A DNA stretch of 64,000 nucleotides, taken from Desulfosarcina sp. BuS5 (lineage in GTDB: Bacteria; Desulfobacterota; Desulfobacteria; Desulfobacterales; BuS5). The notes under the pieces were generated by a model, which saw only the letters and a list, made by a program, of their open reading frames with translations, searched no databases and had not been told where the DNA came from. Below, in pieces: positions 44,568 through 53,067 of the stretch. Where the stretch lies: assembly GCF_028752835.1 (NCBI RefSeq), contig NZ_CP087952.1:1593041-1657040 (forward strand), read 5' to 3'. The position numbers and the translations under genes are program-made. Within the stretch, counting starts at the first letter, position 1. Every line of letters begins with the position of its first letter.

Positions 44568-46658
44568 ATGAAGAAGAGACTTAAGATCGGATATCCATAT
44601 TTAGCTATTTTATTCATAACTGTTCTCATTCCATGCCTAACCCATGCCCAGGAAGAAAAAAAGGCGGTCAGGCTCGAACAGATAACCGTAACAGCGCCGG
44701 GAGAAAAGGAGGGTATTACAATAACACCCCAAAGCACAATTGTACATGTGGAAAAGTACAAAACACCCGGCACTCCGCAAAATATCGTCGATATCTTAAA
44801 AGACCGGGCCATAATAGATTTTCGCGGAAGCAGCGATCTGGTTGAAACAAACGACAATGTCTATATGCGGGGATTTGACACTCGCGGCTTTGTGACTGCT
44901 ACGGATGGTTTATCCGTTGAAAAAGTCGGCGGATATAAGGGCGGACATTTTGTAGATTTCTCCACTATCCCGTTCGGACAGATAGAGAGTGTCGAGATAA
45001 TTTCCGGGCCTCATTCAGCGCTCTATTCAAGCAGGGCTCTCGGAGGGGTGCTTAACATAAAAACCAGGACCCCGAAAAGATGTGAAACATTGAAACCGAA
45101 TTTTAAGGTGATGACAAGCTATCGCTCATATAACACCCAGACCCACCGATTTAATGTAGATGGCGGGGCAGACTCATTTATTTATGATTTTTCATATGAA
45201 AAGTATCGTACCAATGGTTATCTCAGGAACAACAGAGCTGATATAGATACAGTATCCGGACGGTTTGGTTATATTCTTCCTTCTGATGGATACATCAGTC
45301 TGAATGTAACTTATCAGGACGCAAAACGTGAACGACCAATAAATAACGATCCAAAAGGAAAATACAAAGACTATTATGACGGAAGTTATCCCAGAACCGA
45401 ATCCGGCTCCAATCCACTGGATGAACCCCGGCGCGATAAAGAACCGTATTCTTTTCGATTAAACATTAAGCAGCCCACCACTATCGGCGAATGGAAGATA
45501 GGAGCATATTATAGTCATGAGGATCAGATATATCATTACGAGCAAGGGGAGAAATGGCGCTATAAAACGGAATGGAATTCATACGGCACAAATATTCAAA
45601 ATGAGTTCCGGCTTTTCGAAGATCATCTAGTAACTGTGGGATTTGACTTTATGCAGCTTCGCTATGGATGGGAAAAAATGGATGAAAGTTATGCAGGATT
45701 CATCCAGGACAGATGGAATATCATACCGAGGCTTACCCTGACCGCCGGTCTCAGGTATGAGGATATCAACATCTGGTGGAACAATAAAAATTATAAAACA
45801 GGTAAGTACTGCAATCCGGCAATACAAAAAGACGAAATAAGAAAAGGTTATCATCAATTTGTCCCAAAATCTTTTCTTACATATGAACTTGATGATTTAT
45901 CTGATCTATTAAGAGATACTTCCATATCCGCAGGTGTCAGCAGGATATGGACTCCAAAGTCCTATTGCCAGATCTGAAGTTGGGGATCAGGGGTCGAGGT
46001 CGATTCCATACACGGCATTGGATATGATTTAGTGCTTACAAGAAGAATCTGGAAAGACATCAGCTTGAAGGTCGATTATTCCCATTATGAAATAAAAGAT
46101 TACGTGGTTTCTGCTGACGGAAGCAGCGACTATTACAAAAATTCTCCCTGGGGCCGCAGAAAGATCAATCTTGATAAAGTTATCAAGGAAGGCGTTGAGG
46201 TGGAACTGAATGGACATATTATCGATCCACTCTCGTTCTATGTCAGTTATGCTTATAATTATTGGAGATATAGAGGCCCAAGTACGGGACCTGCGGGGGT
46301 TGCGGGTGAAAAACTGGGAGATCGGGCCAAAAACAGGGTTAATGCAGGGCTTCGGTATAATCTTTTTGAAAAAACACTGCTCCTTTTGGATTATAAATTT
46401 CAGGATGAACAGATTGCTGAAGTATGCGAGGAAAATCCACCCGGCTCAGATTTCTGGGATTGTTACGACAATCAGATGGCGGCCTCTCACGTATTCGATT
46501 TTGCCATAGAACAGACACTTGTCAAAAAGTACGGTTTTATCAAAGATGCGGTTCTAAAAGTCTATGTGAATAACCTTTTTGATGAAGAGTATGAAAACAG
46601 TCGCGGATACCCGATGACCGACTGCATTTGCGGCGCTGCCTTAAGTTTCAGTTTTTAA
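44568..46658 (+). pseudogene. TonB-dependent outer-membrane receptor 2, interrupted by an in-frame TGA
   Basis: Receptor of about 696 codons. AAAGGAG precedes MKKRLKIGYPYLAILFITVL, a signal peptide ending THAQ. A TonB-box-like EQITVTAPG follows, then a plug with YMRGFDTRGFVTATDGL and barrel strands to ALSFSF with terminal Phe. A TGA at 45975 interrupts the barrel (SRIWTPKSYCQI*SWGSG), and the same frame continues to 46658. The sequence around the stop does not match the usual family spacing well, suggesting local damage. A premature end inside the barrel would abolish function unless read through. Confidence 0.85.
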
Positions 46659-46662
46659 GAAT

Positions 46663-46682
46663 TTTTTTGAGCGAACCCTAAA
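46663..46682. repeat. Solo end of the 157-bp miniature element family
   Basis: TTTTTTTGAGCGAACCCTAA repeats the right end and TAA flank of the element at 63330-63486. The rest of the element is not recognisable here, so this is a remnant or an independent end. Confidence 0.5.
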
Positions 46683-46711
46683 CCGATTTTAATTACATAA
46701 AGGAGATCTGC

Positions 46712-47629
46712 ATGAATAATTTTTTTAGGTGCAAAAGAATATGGATCAGTATTGTCGTAATTATGCTGTTTATCTCTATGGATGAATTTATCCAAGACGC
46801 CGGCGCTGCAAATCGAAACAGGACACAGTTCTACCTGGTCAGCACAGGCAACGGTGATCCGGATAATATTACCCTGAGGGCAGTCAATACAATAAAGGAT
46901 TCCGACATTATTTTTTGCAGCAAAAGGACACGCGACAAATTCCCCGTTCTTTTGCAGGGCAAGGAAATTCACGATCCGGGATTCGGACTTTTCGCCATAT
47001 ACGGAAAAAAGCCCGAAGAAGCAAAAAAGAGCAAACGGTTTAATTATGAAGAAAAAATAAAGCAGCTCAACCAGATCACAAGAATCATCCGAAATGGAAT
47101 AAAAGAAGGGAAGGTTGTATCTGTTCTCTGCAGCGGCGACCCCACAATTTACGGGCCGAATATGTGGTACCTGGAAGCGTTTGAAGATCTTGACCCTGAG
47201 GTTATTGCCGGTGTCAGTTGCTTTAATGCGGCCAATGCCGCTTTACGCAAAGGGGTTACTTCAGGAGTAAAGGCGCATTCGGTTATCCTTACTGCCGCGT
47301 TTGGACGTAAGGAATATATCGGCCTGGACAGCATTGAAAAACTTGCGCAGAACCAGGCGACCATGGTTTTTTTTACAATGTTCCTGGATCTGAAAAAAGT
47401 AGTAAAAAAATTAAAGACTCATTACCCAAAGGATACACCCGTAGCGATTGTGCTCTTTGCGGGTTACAAAGACAAGCAGAAAATTATCAGGGCTACCCTT
47501 GGTACGATCCTGGAAAAAACCAGGGGGGAAAAACTTCCATTCGAACATCTGATCTATGTTGGAGATTTTTTAACAAACCGATATGACAAAACTAATAAAG
47601 GAAATAATTCTGAAAAATCACTTAAATAA
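46712..47629 (+). CDS. Tetrapyrrole-methylase-fold protein with N-terminal signal peptide
   Basis: A 305-residue member of the corrin/porphyrin methylase superfamily (CobA/CbiF type). FYLVSTGNGDPDNITLRAV is the N-terminal SAM-loop motif (usually VGxGPGDPxLLTLKA); VLCSGDPTIYGPNMWYLEAF and VIAGVSCFNAANAALRKGVT are the second and third motifs. Unlike normal family members it begins with a basic n-region and a hydrophobic core (RCKRIWISIVVIMLFIS) ending near AGAA, a Sec signal peptide. Export would separate it from cytosolic SAM. It follows TonB receptor 2 and has a broken paralogue at 49101. AAGGAG precedes the ATG. Confidence 0.85.
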   Translation: MNNFFRCKRIWISIVVIMLFISMDEFIQDAGAANRNRTQFYLVSTGNGDPDNITLRAVNTIKDSDIIFCSKRTRDKFPVLLQGKEIHDPGFGLFAIYGKKPEEAKKSKRFNYEEKIKQLNQITRIIRNGIKEGKVVSVLCSGDPTIYGPNMWYLEAFEDLDPEVIAGVSCFNAANAALRKGVTSGVKAHSVILTAAFGRKEYIGLDSIEKLAQNQATMVFFTMFLDLKKVVKKLKTHYPKDTPVAIVLFAGYKDKQKIIRATLGTILEKTRGEKLPFEHLIYVGDFLTNRYDKTNKGNNSEKSLK

Positions 47630-49058
47630 CCATAACCTGACGAGAGAGATCGGTCTTTTTTCAGCAATAATCATAGTGGTTGCCAACATAATCGGCACCG
47701 GGATATTTACCACCTCCGGTTTTATAATGGAAGAACTCGGCAGCCCTCAGACCATGCTTCTTTGCTGGCTGGTCGGGGGGCTTTTTGCTCTCTCCGGCGC
47801 CCTTTGCTATGGAGAACTCGGCGCCATGTTTCCAAAGGCAGGCGGAGAATACATTTTTTTGCGGGAAAGTTATGGTAAAGGCATGGCCTTTCTCTCCGGT
47901 TGGATATCTCTGATCGTGGGATTCTCAGCCCCGATTGCCGCCGCGGCCATTGCCTTTGCCACCTATCTTTTGCGCGCCCTGCCGGTCTCGTTCAGTTTTA
48001 AAACCGCGGTTTCCCTGGGGGGGATAGATATCATTATAATATCGCCGGTTACCATATTGGCTGCGGCAATTATTATTATCCTTTCCCTGGTTCATTATCA
48101 CAGCCTCTTATTGGGAACCCGCATCCAGAATGGTTTAACCATTTTTAAAACAACCCTTATCTGCGTCTTTATAATAGCAGGATTCTGTTTTGGCAGCGGT
48201 TCAGCCGCCAACCTGTCAGGGGAACTGAACCTGGGCTCGATCTTTTCCGACAGCTTTGCCGTCTCCCTGATCTACATCTCCTTTGCTTACAGCGGCTGGA
48301 ACGTAGTCGCTTATCTCGGTGGAGAGATCAAAGACCCCGGCAGAAATATTCCCCTTTCTCTTTTTGCCGGCACGTTTCTGGTGCTGGGTCTTTATCTTCT
48401 CTTGAATATGGTCTATATCTACGCCCTTCCTGTAAAAGAGATGAGCGGGGTTCTGGAAGTGGGGAAAACAGCGGCGGTTTCATTATTCGGGAATAATATC
48501 AGCAGATATTTTGCAGCAGCGATTGCCATCGGCATTCTATCCGCTGTCAGCGCCATGATCATGACCGGCCCGCGGGTCTATTACGCCATGTCAAAAGACG
48601 GGGTATTCTTTAAGCTTTTCGGCAAAATAGACAGTATTCACAAAACACCGGCGTATTCCATTTTCCTGCAGGCGACGCTTGCCATTATCATGGTTGTCAC
48701 CTCCGCGTTTGATAAACTGCTTTTATACATCGGTTTTACCCTGGCGGTTTTTGCCATGCTGACAGTAGCCGGAATGATAGCGCTCAGGATAAAAAAACCT
48801 TCCCTGGAGCGCAGATACAAAACATTCGGGTATCCCTTTACACCGTTTTTCTTTATCCTGGGCAACCTGTGGATTATCTTTTTTTCGATCAAGGAAAAGC
48901 CTGTTGTCTCTCTCTTCGGCCTGGGAACAATAGGGCTCGGCGGATTAATTTACTTATATTTCAAAAAAAGCGGCGGCACTATCCATACCGGTATCCACGT
49001 CGGCAGAAATCGAATGAAGATAATTGCAATATGCAGGGAGGTGATAGAAAAAAACTGA
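47583..49058 (+). CDS. APC-superfamily amino acid permease
   Basis: Inner-membrane transporter of up to 491 residues with about twelve hydrophobic segments. The family start is IGLFSAIIIVVANIIGTGIF, with the GSPQTML and GGEYIFLRESYG loops and SFAYSGWNVVAYLGGEIKDP in segment 6. The ATG at 47583 overlaps the methylase-like gene by 47 bases; a later start nearer LTREIG is possible. It lies between the two exported methylase-like genes. The substrate is unknown; histidine or another metal-chelating amino acid would fit the nickel theme but is speculation. Confidence 0.87.
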   Translation: MTKLIKEIILKNHLNNHNLTREIGLFSAIIIVVANIIGTGIFTTSGFIMEELGSPQTMLLCWLVGGLFALSGALCYGELGAMFPKAGGEYIFLRESYGKGMAFLSGWISLIVGFSAPIAAAAIAFATYLLRALPVSFSFKTAVSLGGIDIIIISPVTILAAAIIIILSLVHYHSLLLGTRIQNGLTIFKTTLICVFIIAGFCFGSGSAANLSGELNLGSIFSDSFAVSLIYISFAYSGWNVVAYLGGEIKDPGRNIPLSLFAGTFLVLGLYLLLNMVYIYALPVKEMSGVLEVGKTAAVSLFGNNISRYFAAAIAIGILSAVSAMIMTGPRVYYAMSKDGVFFKLFGKIDSIHKTPAYSIFLQATLAIIMVVTSAFDKLLLYIGFTLAVFAMLTVAGMIALRIKKPSLERRYKTFGYPFTPFFFILGNLWIIFFSIKEKPVVSLFGLGTIGLGGLIYLYFKKSGGTIHTGIHVGRNRMKIIAICREVIEKN

Positions 49059-49100
49059 TAAAATAATAATATCCTTAAGTTAAGAAAGGAGAAAATACTT

Positions 49101-49970
49101 ATGTTGAACACCTATAAAAAAGAGATTCATGTTCGGACAGGATTACCGGCAATTATAATTTTTCTCTTAATGATGTTTTTTGTTTTTCAACTCGGCATTG
49201 TGAGTGATGCTTATGGAGCAAAAGGAAAATCGGTTTTCCATCTTGTAAGCGTTGGGGTCGGCGATATCGACCTGATCACCGTGCGGGCGATAGATACGAT
49301 AAAAAATTCGGATGTAATCGTATGCAGGGAAAAGACAAAGGAAAAATTTGCCCGGTATCTTAAAAGAAAGGAGTTTATAGATAGCTCCAGGGGCCGGCAC
49401 TATTCTAAAAAAAACCGTTTAAAACTGACGGATAAAGAGAAAAAAGCAAGGTTGGAAGAAAGGCGAAAAATGCGGGAGAAACTTGTCTCCCGGATTCGCT
49501 TGTAGATTGCCAGGGGGAAAACGATTGCGGTGCTCGATAGCGGCGATCCCCTTATCTACGGCCCAATGGCCTGGTATCTGGAGGAGTTTAAAGATTTAAA
49601 CCCGGTAGTCATTCCGGGTGTAAGCTGTTTTAATGCGGCAAATGCGGCCTTGCGCAAGTGTATAACTTCAGGGGAGAAAATTCATTCCGTTGTTTTAACC
49701 TCAAGACGCGACATAGAAAAGATGTCAGGTCACCAGCCCACCATGGTTATTTTTACAATGGGGAGTAAATTCAAGGATATTATAAAGAGACTTAAGGAGG
49801 TTTATCCGTTAATGACGCCGGTAGCCATCGTAGTCCATGCCGGATATAAGGAAAAAGAAGAGGTGATCAGGGGAACGTTAAAGAACATTGCGGAGAAAGT
49901 TGACGATGAAAAGCTTCCCTTTGAACATCTGATCTATGTGGGCGATTTTCTTACATATCGCCGTAAGTAA
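49101..49970 (+). pseudogene. Second exported tetrapyrrole-methylase-fold protein, interrupted by TAG
   Basis: Paralogue of the 46712 gene. AAAGGAG precedes MLNTYKKEIHVRTGLPAIII, a signal peptide ending DAYGA. Then come FHLVSVGVGDIDLITVRAI, and after a TAG at 49503 the same frame continues IARGKTIAVLDSGDPLIYGP and VIPGVSCFNAANAALRKC. The stop falls in a helix where the paralogue reads RIIRNGIKEG. The rest of the frame is clean, so the nonsense mutation is recent, or the gene is read through. The split coding pieces would be 49101-49505 and 49530-49970. Confidence 0.85.
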
Positions 49971-50041
49971 TACTATGCTCCAAGTATACTTTACTCACAG
50001 CTTAAGAGAAGCAATAAAAACGCCGGAAAGGGTTATTCAAA

Positions 50042-50563
50042 ATGAAAAAGATTTCCTGTTCATTAATGCTGTTTTTTCTGGTTTCCGCCGGTTGCGCACC
50101 GATAATCTCCAGGCAACTTAGAAGAGAGGCATCAAGAGATATAACCTTTAAAGAGGTTATTAAAAATTCGAAAACTTATAAAGGGAAGGTAGTCCTTTTA
50201 AGCGGGGTAATTCTCGACTCCAAAAACAGAAAGGAAGGAACCCTGATCGAGATGCTTCAAAAACCGGCGGATATGGAAGGAAGGCCGAAGGACGTTGATG
50301 AATCTAAGGGAAGGTTTCTGGCGTTATACGATGGATACCTGGATACAGCTATATACAGCCGGGGAAGGGAGGCGATTGTTGCAGGAGAGATCAAGGGAAA
50401 AAGGACGCTTCCTCTTGGTGAGATAGAATATGCATATCCTCTGATCTTGATCAGGGAAATCCATCTCTTTAAGGCCAAAAAAGAGGAAAGATTCCATCCT
50501 TATCCCTATCCTTACTGGTGGTATCCACCATGGGGCTGCTATCCGTACTGGTACCCCTGGTAG
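50042..50563 (+). CDS. Slp-family outer-membrane lipoprotein
   Basis: A 173-residue lipoprotein. MKKISCSLMLFFLVSAGC contains the lipobox SAGC (Cys18). The body has the Slp pattern: TFKEVIKNSKTYKGKVVLLS, GRFLALYDGYLDTAIYS and REAIVAGEIKGKRTLPLGE. The last 20 residues or so are almost all aromatic and proline (YPYPYWWYPPWGCYPYWYPW). Slp proteins are envelope stress or starvation lipoproteins of unclear role. It precedes the NikL-like gene and may share its transcript. Confidence 0.85.
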   Translation: MKKISCSLMLFFLVSAGCAPIISRQLRREASRDITFKEVIKNSKTYKGKVVLLSGVILDSKNRKEGTLIEMLQKPADMEGRPKDVDESKGRFLALYDGYLDTAIYSRGREAIVAGEIKGKRTLPLGEIEYAYPLILIREIHLFKAKKEERFHPYPYPYWWYPPWGCYPYWYPW

Positions 50564-50616
50564 CGGAAAAACAGTGTAAAATTACGAATTACGAATTACG
50601 AATTAAAGGTAATTTT

Positions 50617-51216
50617 CTGATCAGATTAAATACTGCAAATAAAAAGCATACAAGGATACTAAAACTTATTCTTTTTGTTATGCTGTATTTATTCGTAACG
50701 CCTTCCCTGACCATTGCCCACAGGGTATTTCTTACCGCCTACGTGGAGGGAGACGCTGTTTTTGTGGAAGCCGGCTTCAGCGACGGCACACTCTGCAAGC
50801 ACTTTGCGATTGAGGTCTTTGATCCATCAGGCAAGAAACTTTTGGAAGGTAAAACCGATGAAAAAGGCGGGTTTTCTTTCAAACCGCCTCAAAAGACAGA
50901 CTTAAAGATAGCGCTTGACGCGGGTATGGGGCATATGGACGAGTACCTGTTGTCTGCAGATGAACTGCCTGGAATTGCCGCTGAAAGCGCTGAACCCCGG
51001 GGAAAAACGGAAACTGTTGCACGAATAGATTCCAAAGAGATTGAATTAATTGTTGACAGGGTCATACAAAAAAGACTCCATCCTCTTATTCAACTTGTTG
51101 CAAAATCGCAGCGCAAAACAGGAATGTTAGCCACGGAGATATTCGGCGGAATCGGGTATATACTCGGTCTTGCCGGGATTGCTATCTATTTTAAATCCCG
51201 CAAAGGGGACAAGTAG
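50617..51216 (+). CDS. nikL: NikL/CbiL-like nickel transport-associated protein
   Basis: Membrane-anchored periplasmic protein of about 200 residues resembling NikL (CbiL), a component found with NikMNQO-type nickel importers. After a signal-like segment (ILFVMLYLFVTPSLTIA) the mature part would begin HRVFLTAYVEGDAVFVEAGF, followed by VFDPSGKKLLEGKTDEKGGF, a helical region and the C-terminal anchor GGIGYILGLAGIAIYF. The start is unresolved: CTG at 50617 follows AAAGG, while a GTG at 50518 would overlap slp. A degraded second copy of the 3' end lies at 52.8-53.0 kb. The family assignment is the main argument for nickel in this region. Confidence 0.75.
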   Translation: MIRLNTANKKHTRILKLILFVMLYLFVTPSLTIAHRVFLTAYVEGDAVFVEAGFSDGTLCKHFAIEVFDPSGKKLLEGKTDEKGGFSFKPPQKTDLKIALDAGMGHMDEYLLSADELPGIAAESAEPRGKTETVARIDSKEIELIVDRVIQKRLHPLIQLVAKSQRKTGMLATEIFGGIGYILGLAGIAIYFKSRKGDK

Positions 51217-51255
51217 TAGCGGACATGGAGAAAAGGGCAAAGGATTATATTTTTC

Positions 51256-51286
51256 TTGACAATTTGGATTTTAAGTTAAATATAAT
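51256..51286 (+). promoter_or_regulatory. Putative sigma-70-type promoter before leader motif C
   Basis: TTGACA (51256-51261), 19 bases, TATAAT (51281-51286). Transcription would start near 51293, at the foot of hairpin 1 of motif C. The spacer is longer than the ideal 17. The duplicated copy at 53023-53053 keeps TTGACA and has TATATA. Confidence 0.5.
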
Positions 51287-51299
51287 TATATAAAAAATA

Positions 51300-51416
51300 G
51301 TCAGCAAAAAGCTGCTTTTATCATAAATTCTAAAAAATAATTATACCATTCAATGAAGCCGGGAAGGCTTTGACAGGTTTGAAAATCTGTTAATTCTTTT
51401 CGGCTTTTTGTTTTTG
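51300..51416 (+). ncRNA. Candidate leader RNA motif, copy C (upstream of truncated fmdE)
   Basis: Hairpin 1 is CAGC-AAAAA-GCTG. Hairpin 2 begins GAAGCCGGGAAGGCTTTG, has inner stem GACAG/CTGTT and closes with TTTTCGGCTTTTTG. The fmdE ribosome-binding site AAGGTGG follows ten bases after the U tract. A promoter ends just before hairpin 1, so the motif is the whole 5' leader. Confidence 0.5.
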
Positions 51417-51437
51417 TAAATATATAAGGTGGCTATC

Positions 51438-51938
51438 ATGGATGCAGCCGAAGCATTGAGATCTATACGGTTTGATTTGCTTGAATATATTCAGGAAAAA
51501 GTAATTGTAGATTTCGACAATGACGGCAGACTGCCTGTTGAATTTGCCCGCAAAAGAAAAAAACATAATAATAATAAGGTGATCGGTTTTTTCAGAACAC
51601 GGTCAAACCTGCCCATCAATGCCTTTTTGGTAAAAACCGGGGATGAAGAGGTTTATTTCCTCTATTTTCATTTTATGGATAGTATCTCTAGAAGTCCTTT
51701 TAATATCGGCTGTTGGGTTTTGAGTTTCAGGATCTTGCATGATCACGAATTGATGGCCTTATATAGGAGGGAAAGAAAAATGCTGCTTAATATGACCCTT
51801 AAAAGAGTGGTTGATTTTCATGGACATTTGTGTCCCGAGCTTGTAGTCGGAGCAAAGGTATCTGACCCCTTCTTTTTCTCACTTTTTCTTATATTATTGA
51901 CTAATATAAAAAATCACGCTATGTTTGTTATAATTTAA
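51438..51938 (+). pseudogene. FmdE-family protein, copy 1, C-terminally truncated
   Basis: The first 140 residues are nearly identical to the complete fmdE at 53368. They include MDAAEALRSIRFDLLEYIQE and VDFHGHLCPELVVGAKV with the metal-binding-type HGHLCP motif. The match ends at 51859, and the frame runs on into unrelated hydrophobic codons. parDE and a receptor fragment follow. The FmdE C-terminal part and zinc ribbon are lost. Start: AAGGTGG five bases before ATG 51438. Confidence 0.88.
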
Positions 51939-51958
51939 AGAAGAAAGGAGTCCTTGTC

Positions 51959-52204
51959 ATGCAGATGAATGTTTCAGTAACATCCGAGCTTTACGAACTT
52001 GTTCAACGCAAGGTTCAATCCGGTCTCTACGGAAATGCCAGCGAAGTAGTCCGGGATGCCCTTCGACGTATGGATGAACGTGCGATCGTTGACGCAGCCT
52101 GGGGCGAGTTGAATGACACCCTGGAAGCATCTGTTGCAAGTGGTCGAAGCCCGCACTCTGTCAGAGATATAATCTCACGGATGCGCCGCGGGAGTGACGA
52201 ATGA
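51959..52204 (+). CDS. parD: ParD-family antitoxin
   Basis: An 81-residue ribbon-helix-helix protein: MNVSVTSELYELVQRKVQSG is the DNA-binding RHH part and YGNASEVVRDALRRMDER completes the domain; the C-terminal tail (ASGRSPHSVRDIISRMRRGS) would wrap the toxin. AAGGAG precedes the ATG, and the stop overlaps parE (ATGA). ParD-ParE complexes usually repress their own promoter. The pair sits at the breakpoint of the truncated fmdE copy. Confidence 0.9.
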   Translation: MQMNVSVTSELYELVQRKVQSGLYGNASEVVRDALRRMDERAIVDAAWGELNDTLEASVASGRSPHSVRDIISRMRRGSDE

Positions 52205-52509
52205 ATTCAGGTCGATATTGGTTAACTCGGTCGGCTGAGAATGATTTGACCGATATTACGAAGTACACGCTCGAAACCTGGGGCGAAAAGCAACTGGAGA
52301 TTTACCGGCATCGCCTCGAAAAGCGGCTGAATTTTTTGATTGAATTCCCCGAACTGGGGAGAAACCATCCAATGCTGCGCAGCGATTTCCGATATGTGGT
52401 GGAAGGTAAACATTATATTTTCTACCGCAGTATCGATGCCGACATAGAGGTTTTGCGATTTCTGCACTGTCGTTCCGACATAATCAGCAAGCTCTCCGCC
52501 TATCTCTGA
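52201..52509 (+). CDS. parE: ParE-family toxin
   Basis: A 102-residue RelE/ParE-fold protein: YWLTRSAENDLTDITKYTLE, LEIYRHRLEKRLNFLIEFPE, LGRNHPMLRSDFRYVVEGKH, YIFYRSIDADIEVLRFLHCR. ParE toxins generally poison DNA gyrase. It is intact and coupled to parD. Ten bases after its stop, the reading of a TonB receptor C terminus begins, showing that the cassette marks a rearrangement junction. Confidence 0.9.
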   Translation: MNSGRYWLTRSAENDLTDITKYTLETWGEKQLEIYRHRLEKRLNFLIEFPELGRNHPMLRSDFRYVVEGKHYIFYRSIDADIEVLRFLHCRSDIISKLSAYL

Positions 52510-52518
52510 CAGCCCCGA

Positions 52519-52710
52519 TACGATGTTGTTGATCTGAGTCTCTTTTATTCTCTCCACGATTCGAAAGGGACTGAGTATAAAATTAACTTCCGGGTAGATA
52601 ATTTATTTGATGAACATTACAGTCAGGCCGCCTGGAATGGTTACGGAACAAATAATTATGCTGTCTCCTGGTCAAGAACGTTCTGGGGAGGTATTACCAT
52701 TAACTGGTAG
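52519..52710 (+). pseudogene. TonB-dependent receptor C-terminal remnant
   Basis: YDVVDLSLFYSLHDSKGTEY, KINFRVDNLFDEHYSQAAWN and RTFWGGITINW with a stop are the last barrel strands of a receptor ending in Trp. There is no start codon or upstream barrel. It lies between parE and the duplicated NikL end, so the duplicated unit or its neighbour once included a receptor gene. Confidence 0.85.
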
Positions 52711-52811
52711 GTTTTTTTTATATGAAAACAAGTTCAAGTGTAAGGAACGAGGACAAAATAAAAGGATAGTTTAAATTATTAATTTTAAAAAGGTGAAAAG
52801 ATTAGAAACGG

Positions 52812-52992
52812 GGAGGCGGGTACATACTCGATCTTGCCGGGATTGCAATCTATAGAGCGTCAGATAATTAATTTCACAAGGCCAGAGGGAGGAAGGCGTA
52901 TTGTAATACTCCGACGACCGATAACGCAGTGAAATTATTTATGTGACGGTCTATATTTTAAATCTCGTAAAGGGGACAATTAGTAGCGGACA
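52812..52992 (+). pseudogene. NikL-like C-terminal remnant, interrupted by a 101-bp miniature element
   Basis: GGCGGGTACATACTCGATCT-type sequence repeats the NikL membrane anchor region (51147-51200) with substitutions, resumes after the miniature element as TTTTAAATCTCGTAAAGGGG, and continues without a break into the duplicated promoter and leader. It shows that the duplication began within nikL. Confidence 0.75.
52853..52953. repeat. 101-bp miniature element, copy 2 (TA duplication verified)
   Basis: Ends TAGAGCGTCA... and ...TGACGGTCTA are imperfect inverted repeats. The undisturbed copy of the site at 51190 reads ATCTATTTTAAAT, and the filled site is ATC-TA-element-TA-TTTTAAAT, so insertion duplicated TA. 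The core is that of 41928-41977 in reverse, but the arms differ. Confidence 0.85.
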
Positions 52993-53022
52993 TGGAGAAA
53001 AGGGCAAAGGATTATATTTTTC

Positions 53023-53053
53023 TTGACAATTTGGATTTTAAGTTAAATATATA
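53023..53053 (+). promoter_or_regulatory. Duplicated promoter before leader motif D
   Basis: TTGACA, 19 bases, TATATA. This is the second copy of the 51256 promoter; the -10 differs by an inserted or changed base and is weaker by consensus. Confidence 0.4.
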
Positions 53054-53067
53054 TTATATAAAAAATA

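Noticed and set aside
45975-46010. TGA in TonB receptor 2 as selenocysteine
   Set aside because: I see no convincing bacterial SECIS hairpin just after it, and Sec in a receptor barrel is not known to me.
16633-49505. TAG codons inside recognisable genes as pyrrolysine
   Set aside because: rnj, cysK and exbB end in TAG as a normal stop, the RAYT gene is also frameshifted, and the positions are Trp or unremarkable sites. No pyl genes are in the window.
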